64,000 bases of DNA from Phialophora verrucosa (lineage: Eukaryota; Ascomycota; Eurotiomycetes; Chaetothyriales; Herpotrichiellaceae): assembly GCA_002099365.1 (NCBI GenBank), contig MSED01000015.1, forward strand, positions 2,666,001 through 2,730,000. Reading direction: 5' to 3'. Both the position numbers and the translations under genes were made by a program. Below, piece by piece: positions 57,043 to 64,000 of the stretch. The number at the start of each line of letters is the position of its first letter. The first letter of the stretch is position 1. The notes below the pieces were generated by a model. It had not been told where the DNA came from. It ran no database searches and worked only from the letters and a program-made list of their open reading frames with translations.

Positions 57043-58802
57043 AGTGAAGCGAGGATGAATTGAGTGGACGGTGAAGTCAAAGTGAAGTCGGAGAGAAAGG
57101 TGCTGCGAGGTTCAAGCATTGGCGCCAAGGCGCAGTGGAGTCAGCAGAGACAGTTTAGTCCCAGGTACTCATGAACTGTCATGACTCGTCACGCTCGTGA
57201 ACATCAATCATTCCTTTTGCTTCTGTCTTGCTGATTTCAGTTGTTTCTATCTTCTCCCCGGTGTCAAACGCGGAGCTGATAGTACCTCGACGGCGGTCTG
57301 TTCTTGTCATCGGATACCATCCGTACACAATAACCGGGAGCCCCGATGGTCTCAACCCTGGAATGAACCGTTCTCGCCAGCAAGTATGCTTACCAAAGGC
57401 ATCCATCGTCTTCGATACTTCAGCAGCCCTCCATCCCCAGCTCCAGTATATCTCGGTGCTCTTCAATCGGGTAGAATGTCCGGCCGCCCTCGTAACGCTC
57501 GCTATCGCTAACCTCAATCATATGCTTTGTCATCCCTCTGTCCATCCATATCCATCTCTGTCAACACGGTACAGAGCACAGCATGTGCATATGCATATGC
57601 ATATGCACACACCTGCGGTCGTCCGTTCGCTCGCTCGCTCGGCCACTGATGCCGTGGAACCTCAAACGTAATGCACTGCACTGCATTGTCCTGCGAGGCG
57701 GGCTACATGATTCCGAGGCGCAGCAAACTCCCAGGACAGAGCAGCAGGAGGAGACGGTGCGTAGAGTGGGAGCCCAGTAGAGGGTTAGTAGAGTAGATGG
57801 GAGATCTACCAGCGGGCCAGCAAAGCGATCCCAGCGAGGTAAGGTTGGGTAACGTATGCCCGTATGCACCATGCGCATACACACACGACACTCGCACGCA
57901 CACTCACACAGACGCACACGGGCGAGGAAATCATGGCGTGTAACACAACACATCACATGCCTCGATCCTGGTCGCGCTGAAGCGGGGCACGAATCCCGGT
58001 TCGGGGGACGGGGGACGGGATGTCGGGGATGGTAGCACAGTATGCGGGGACGGTGATAGGTTTTGACACCACACAAGGGGACGGGGCAGTCCCCAGCTTG
58101 AAAGCAAAGGTAGCGTAAGGTAAAATCCGGCAGGGTTGGTGATATCCGGAGGATCATGTCTCCATTCGTTGACTGTGCCTTCATTCCTTGTGGCTTGTGG
58201 CTTGGAAGTTTGCACCGGACATGCGATTCGACACATACACAGATGATATGAGGGTCGGCATTCGCTATGCAGGGTCCAATGCGAGGTTCTTTCCGCGGCG
58301 GCTGCCTCGAGATTGCTGATTTGCTGATATGCTGACTTGTTGATTTCATCGTTACCCAGGCTTGGGTTTATCCCGCAGGCGTGGCGCACTGCGACTTATC
58401 TACAATACGCTGTGAGCGGATCCGTCTTTGTGACCCAAAGAGTCGGTGAGGGCCTGCCTTGTTGCATATGTGGCTTGATTGCGATCGAGTGTTTTCAAGT
58501 GCGATACAGGCTGTAAATGATGGATTGGAAAGACGGAATGTAAAATCCGGCGTCAAGATGTCTCTGGCCACTGTAAGATCATTTTGTTGTGTGTGAATCT
58601 GGACTTTCAAAGAATTGCTCTCTTCGGGCTACCAGCACTTGGTCAATGCCCGTTACTCTCGTAACATTACGCTTGCAATCATGTGTAACAGTCTCAGCCC
58701 CCCACACGCTCAAGCTGCTCTTGTGTATATCTGCGTTGGGTGGAGAACAGCAAAAGCTGACATTGACACCACAAACAAGAAGCCCGTCCTGACATCCAGA
58801 GT
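57043..58802. other. 1.8 kb intergenic region with alternating purine-pyrimidine tracts
   Basis: No gene is supported. It includes a catatgcatatgcatatgcac run (about 57586-57610) and a CA/CG-rich run (about 57880-57922). Confidence 0.45.
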
Positions 58803-59814
58803 CTACCACCTAAGGACCTTGGACGGGAAGAATTCGTCAATCAGCTCCAAGTAGTAAGGCTGTGTTGCTAGATTAGCTCGGTATCCGAGAACAAATGCGG
58901 AGTGTACGTACCTTGAGCGTTTCAATATCCGGTCTCTCGTCACTCTTGCTGTAGAGATCGTACGGGTTGAATTTCTTGACCGCTCTAAGCATCTCGTGGT
59001 CCTTCTCATTCATGAACTCCCTGTAAGCGCCCTGTTGGTGCCAAGGGTAGAAGCTGTGGTAGCGGATCATCGCAAGTGCCTCATCTGGGAGGGTTGACTG
59101 AGTCTTGACGACGTGGTAGAGGTACTCGTCGTGGCCCCATGAGAGCATGATGTTGTCAAGACCGCAGCCAGGCGTGTAGATGCCATTCTTGGTGCTGTAG
59201 ATTGGATCGTCGAAGTCCGGGTTGGCAGAGAAGGACTTGTTGCCGTAGATGATTCGTTCGTCAAACGCACAACCGACAACGAACGTATCACCGACAACAT
59301 CCCATTGGCCCTCAGCATCGAAAAAGAACAAAAGCTTCCCCAGATCGTGTATGAGACCGGTCAGCTGCATCCAGCGAGGTCGACCATCGCGGCGCATAGC
59401 CTCTGCGGATTGAAGGAGGTGCTCGATCTGACCGAGCTCGGTGTCGGGGTCAGACTCATCAATGAGAGTATTGAGGCGCTCCATTGCCTCCCAGATGGAC
59501 ATTTCAGCACGAGTTTTTGAACGGAAGGCATGCCGAGCCTTGAGGTTGTAGGCGACAGTCTGTTTCGTGTGTTGTTCGAGGTAGAAGTTCTTGACTCGGT
59601 CAGAGGCGGTTTCGTATTGGCGGAACTGAGTCTTGTCTTTTTCAGCGTCAAACTTGGAAGCTTCCTCTTCGTCTGCGTTGTGTTTGGTCTTGAGAGCTTG
59701 ATCAGCTACAATATCGGCGTGCTCAATCTCATCGCAGAGAGCTTCGAAAGCTAGGCCATCTCGGTCCGTGCGAAAGGAGGGTGGGTGCGAAGGCTGTTGG
59801 AGAATGACAGACAT
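58803..59814 (-). CDS. myo-Inositol oxygenase
   Basis: Exons 59814-58912 and 58859-58803; the 52 bp intron has a GTACGT donor and restores the typical C-terminus PYYLELIDEFFPSKVLRW. The product is 319 residues, close to the family length. The enzyme oxidises myo-inositol with O2 to D-glucuronate at a mixed-valent di-iron site. By comparison with the known MIOX fold, the iron ligands are His132, His156, Asp157 (IHDLGK), His228 (WGHDEY), His253 (RYHSFYPWH) and Asp286 (NPYDLYSKSDE), all present. The first ~50 residues are an extension without family motifs. It is cytosolic. It is divergent from an aldo-keto reductase and near an inositol-dehydrogenase-like gene. Confidence 0.95.
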
Positions 59815-61395
59815 CCTGGAACAGGGCGAGCTAGCAATCGTACTGTATTATGATGATCTAGCTGGCTGTTGGGGGTGGGACAGTGCTCAGAGCGTGATAA
59901 TAGAGTTGGAAAAGGCTGGTGGCTGTCTTGGGACTATATGGGCGACCTGATTGAGGGAAAGCTTAATATTCGTTTGATCTCGCCACGAGGACCGACAAAT
60001 TCTGATGCTGAGAGCGATGATGTCGACAACTGAGGCCCAGCTTATTATAGAGATCATCCTGCTTAGCCAGTGACACTGCACATGTCTTTTTGCCAACAAA
60101 CAGAATGGACTGACGAAGACACCGACACACGTCCAATCACCTACCAGAAATTCTCATGGATTCAACCAATTCGAACCTGAAGGGCTTGCAGCCACCTTCT
60201 CCGTGGATACAAGTGAGGCGACTTCCTGGCCTACTCAGTGGTGGGAGTTGCCAGATCTGGAAGATGAGGTCGAAGACGAAACCCAGATGGAGCTCGGATG
60301 CAACGCTAAGCTGATCACCGACTGCGGGCCGAAGTAGTTTCTTCCTTTACCATGGGCGTGGTCGAAGCGCGTGCAATCTAGGTTTCTGAGTGGATAATGA
60401 TCCCTGCCACATGGTTCCTAGTGTGTTGGACAATTGCCATTTTTTGTAGCTGTCGTGAAAAGCTCATCGGCGGCTGTTAGTTTTGCGAGACGGCAACATT
60501 AGAGGTGGAGGAAGCACAAGCTCGAATAAAGTCGGTGAAACGGATAGAGAATGATATAACACTATCCTGACAAAGACTTGTTGCCGAGCGTCGAGGTTAC
60601 ACAATGTTTGCCAGGATCTGATGACCGGTCAATGCCATTGTCAACCCCCGGGGATGGACGGGCGTCAGTAGCTCTCATGTTGTGTAACGGCGATAACATT
60701 AGACTGCATGCCTGAGAACAAGGGTCTTCATGGAAAACGCCGATAACACGACCATACAGATCGGTGTTGCATCTGAGCAGATTTCGTGCCAGTTTCTCGA
60801 GGAGCAGATGGAGAAGGAAGAAGAAGCTCCAGAATGAAAACTCAGAGGCACAAACACAAGGCAGGTGGGGCACGGGAGAAATTGCCGGATTCGGCCAGCT
60901 GGGAAGGCGCGACAAGGCTGAGGACGAAGGAGGCGGTGGAGGTGGCGGAGACCCGTGCAACCCGGTACAACACCGACCGGGGAGGCTTCCACCTTTGGTT
61001 GCCAACCGGGGAGCCTTCCACCTTTCGTTACCGACCGAGGACGAGGACGTTCGACAACTGGGCACACAATGGCAAGCGCTCATCAAGCATTCAAGGCTTG
61101 ACAATGACACGCATTAAGGGGGGCGATATCACTCAACTCGCCGCGTGTCGTTAGGTTCCACGGCATTACCGTGCTTCGCATCTCTCTGCATATGGTGGAA
61201 AATGTCGGTTATTGAACTGATCTCAAGCTCGGCGGGACATTACTCCGAGAGGGCGGGGTACTTCAACCATTTGTTGCGAAATATTTTGCTAAAGATCGAA
61301 ATTCCCCGCATGACCAGCGCTTCATTAAATTCGCCTGAGCAAGTTGCGCTGCAGCAGATCAGATCAGACAACAATAGCTCGACCAAGCTGGCACC
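59815..61395. promoter_or_regulatory. Divergent region between inositol oxygenase and aldo-keto reductase
   Basis: 1.6 kb holding both promoters. It includes a coding-looking acidic frame without a start (about 60092-60336 plus) and a short direct repeat near 61000. No complete gene is supported. Confidence 0.4.
60973..61038 (+). repeat. Two ~30 bp direct repeats
   Basis: A unit of the form accgggga-g-cttccaccttt followed by g/cGTT occurs twice back to back, with a partial third start (ccgaccgagg). It lies in non-coding sequence upstream of the reductase. Confidence 0.6.
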
Positions 61396-62371
61396 ATGGT
61401 GGACGTACGACTGCCGCTGAACACCGGTGCAACTATTCCCGCCCTCGGTCTAGGTAAGCTCGAGTCGTTCCCCAAGTCGACCGGACCCAGTCGATTGACA
61501 CGCAGTTCTAGGCACATGGCAGAGTCCCAAGGGCGAAGTGCGCGCGGCAGTGGCCCACGCGATCAAATCCGGCTACCGGCATATCGATGCCGCCTATGTG
61601 TACGGGAATGAACAAGAAGTCGGCGACGGCATCAAAGAGGGATTGGCTGCGACCGGGATTTCAAGAAGTGACCTGTTCATCGTCACCAAGCTCTGGTGCA
61701 CATATCATACAAGAGTGGAGCAGAACCTCGACATAAGCTTGAAGCTTCTGGGCCTCGATTATGTGGACCTCTATCTCATGCATTGGCCTGTTGCCATGAA
61801 TCCCAATGGCAACGATGAGAAATTTCCCAAACTGCCCGACGGGTCAAGAGACCTTCTCCGGGACAGATCTCATGTCGACACATACAAGGAAATGGAGAAA
61901 CTGCTCAAAACTGGAAAGACAAGAGCCATCGGTGTGGCGAACTACTCGAAACGGTATCTGGAAGAGCTCTTGCCCAAGGTGGACGTTGTTCCAGCTGCCA
62001 ACCAAATTGAGAACCACCCACTTCTGCCCCAACAGGAGATTGTGGACCTTTGCAGAGATAAGGGCATCCACGTCACGGCTTACAGTCCTCTCGGCAGTAC
62101 TGGGAGCCCTCTCATGAAAGATCCCCATGTGGTCAAACTGGCGGAGCACAAAGGTGTCACCCCCGGCTCCATCCTGCTGAGTTACCACATCGCCCGAGGC
62201 AGCTCCGTCCTCGCCAAATCGGTCACACCATCTCGCATTGACGAGAACAAGAACATCGTGGACCTCTCGGAAAGTGATCTTGCGTCTCTGGCAGAAATCT
62301 CCAAGACAGGCGTCACTCGATTTGTCTATCCGGAATTTGGCGTTGACTTTGGCTTCCCCGACAAGTCATGA
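61396..62371 (+). CDS. Aldo-keto reductase (NADPH-dependent)
   Basis: Exons 61396-61453 and 61512-62371; the 58 bp intron has GTAAGC donor and joins ALGLG to TWQSPKG. The product is 305 residues, typical for the family. The catalytic tetrad is Asp45, Tyr50 (HIDAAYVYGNE), Lys79 (VTKLW) and His110 (LMHWP). NADPH-binding segments include GVANYS, PAANQIENHP and AKSVTPSRIDEN. It reduces an aldehyde or hexuronate carbonyl in the cytosol. Placed next to inositol oxygenase, reduction of D-glucuronate to L-gulonate is a reasonable inference; fungal uronate reductases belong to this superfamily, but so do glycerol and xylose reductases. Confidence 0.93.
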
Positions 62372-62925
62372 GTAGTCCTCCTCGAGGTATAGATTCTCAC
62401 GCGGCACGTTGGTCAGGCAGCGGACAGCAAGCGAGTTGATGGGTGTTGCCGACTATTAAAATGCGTAGACTACATAGATCAGGCTTGCGGATTGGATAGC
62501 ATGCGTGGGGCACAGAGATGTTAGAGGCACGTCAATACACCATGTATGGAGATCGGCTTGAAAAAGATTCGAATGTCCATAAAATCGCTTCCTGTTTGTG
62601 AGCTTCTGCACTCCGCGGAGCCCAGGACGACGATGAATCAACATGACGGGCTGATCGGCGATTGCAAACCGTCGGCTCGGATGGTTAAACTGGAAGATCA
62701 ACCGAACTGAGACCGCAACCCAGGTCTGCATGCAGGGATAGAGCGATCGATTCAACGAACCAATCGTGGATCTTCCGTTCTGGTGTCGGTGCATGAGCAG
62801 CTTCCATTGACGCGATTCAAGTTGCTTGATCAGGTTGAATTTTAGGCTTCCCAGATCTACCGGAAGAGGCAAGAATCCTCGGTCTTTGTGGAATACTTCA
62901 ACCTCGCCGGTTTTCCCTTGTGGCT
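62372..62925. other. Intergenic region
   Basis: 554 bp between two same-strand genes. No gene is supported. Confidence 0.45.
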
Positions 62926-64000
62926 ATGGCCCATCAGCTCTCGCCCGACGACGCTCCACGCCACGAAATATCTCGATCGGCCATGGGATCATACAGAGCT
63001 GGCCCGGAAAAGATGCTCAACATTGCGGTAGTCGGTTTGGGGCGAATGGTAAGCGCGGAGCCCCTTTCGGATCAAATCACAACCTCGCCACCTTCCACTA
63101 TCCTGACTCTCACTCACTCTTTGTGCAATAGGGCAAACGCCATGTCGCGACTCTTCAAACCCGAGTTCCTCGCGCCCGTGTCGTCGCCGTCTGCAGCATA
63201 GCGCCTCACGAAGTAGAATGGGCTCGGTCGAACCCCGACTACGTCGACTTCGGCGTTGCCGCGTACGACAGCTACGAGGAGATGCTCAACCACCCCGGTC
63301 TCCAAGCAGTTTGGGTCTCCACCAGCACGGACGTGCACGCCAGTCAAACGATCCAGGCCATTGAGAAGGGACTGCACGTTCTCTGCGAGAAGCCTCTAAG
63401 CACGGACTTGGATGAAGTACGTATTCTGACCAGCTTCCTACCCAGCGGGATGTTGGTGTCGTAACGTCCGACTGACGGATGATCCATTGTCGTCGCCTTG
63501 ACAGGTCTCTGCCGCCATCGAGGCAGCCAAATCCCGGCCAGACCTCAAAGTCATGGCCGGGTTCTCGCGTCGCTTCGACGCCTCCTACCGTGATGCATAT
63601 CAGAAAGTCCGAGCCGGCGCCATAGGAACACCATACCTGATCCGCAGCCAGACGGCCGATATTTTGGACGAAACGGGCTTCTTCATCGCCTACGCCAAAC
63701 GCAACGGCAGCATCTTCGTCGACTGCACCATCCACGACATCGACCTGGCCTTGTGGTTCCTTGACAACCCTGCCCCGAAGACTTGTTTCGCGGTCGGGAC
63801 GTTGAAGCACCATCCCGAACTCGCCGAGTCGAACGACGTGGACAACGGGGTCGCCGTCGTGGAATTCCACGGCGGCAAGATCGCCTACTTCCTCGCGAGC
63901 CGCACGCAGGCCCACGGACACGACGTGTGCACCGAAATCTCCGGCACCGAGGGCAAGTTGATGGTCAATGTCGTTCCGAGGGCCAACAACGTCGTGCTCG
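62926..64000 (+). CDS. Gfo/Idh/MocA oxidoreductase, myo-inositol 2-dehydrogenase-like (3' end beyond window)
   Basis: Exons 62926-63048, 63132-63416 and 63505 to the window edge, with 83 and 88 bp introns; both junctions are phase 0. About 300 residues are visible. The NAD(P)-binding motif VGLGRMGKRH is formed across the first intron. EKPLSTD and the active-site IHDID with an upstream D-C-T follow, as in inositol 2-dehydrogenases, which make scyllo-inosose from myo-inositol. GFSRRFD is also typical. The first in-frame ATG is 62926; ATGs at 62983 (GCCATGG) and 63013 are possible starts and give a more typical N-terminus. Other sugar dehydrogenases of this family remain possible. Confidence 0.88.

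Noticed and set aside
60562..61154. Opposing frames of 122-182 codons upstream of the reductase
   Set aside because: Frames on both strands are Pro/Ser- or Glu/Gly-rich by-products of a repetitive GGAGG/CCTCC stretch. No start context, splice pattern or domain supports them.

Overview
The window is nuclear DNA of a filamentous ascomycete (Pezizomycotina; a black-yeast-like eurotiomycete is a guess, not shown). The reasons are short 47-88 bp introns with GTRNGT-like donors and CTRAC branch sites, a Zn2Cys6 regulator beside an MFS pump, a fungal-type alpha-actinin, and typical fungal transporter and oxidoreductase families. Genes lie singly on both strands with 0.3-2.7 kb spacers. I found no rRNA, tRNA, CRISPR array or intact transposon. 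Exon coordinates were derived by hand from splice signals and frame continuity.

Layout. 1-7 kb: a mitochondrial-type alpha/beta hydrolase converges on an MFS drug transporter, which is divergent from a Zn2Cys6 factor. 8.7-15 kb: a membrane-anchored coiled-coil protein, then a 1192-residue protein with a degenerate 3'-5' exonuclease domain. 15-31 kb is gene-sparse: an APC amino-acid permease, a fungal-specific regulator without a zinc cluster, an Hsp70-like ATPase with a one-base frame break, a Myb/SANT-like protein, and an arylsulfotransferase pseudogene with four frame breaks. 33-36 kb: a 2-oxoglutarate oxygenase and a Cyc2-like mitochondrial flavoprotein. 36.5-41.3 kb: two divergent MACPF-like genes, one with a C-terminal beta-propeller. 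41.7-45.7 kb: a peroxisomal-type acyl/coumarate-CoA ligase and an AAAP amino-acid transporter. 47-54 kb: alpha-actinin, a small tentative membrane ORF, a GT8 glycosyltransferase, a HAD phosphatase and an unknown protein. 56 kb: another unknown protein. 58.8-64 kb: myo-inositol oxygenase, an aldo-keto reductase and a myo-inositol-2-dehydrogenase-like gene cut by the window end.

Two groups look functional. The TF/MFS pair at 2.6-7.2 kb has the usual layout of a pump with its local regulator. The last three genes fit an inositol to glucuronate to gulonate catabolic set. The most unusual items are the MACPF-like pair, the degraded arylsulfotransferase, the frame-broken Hsp70-like gene and the exonuclease-fold protein lacking catalytic acids.
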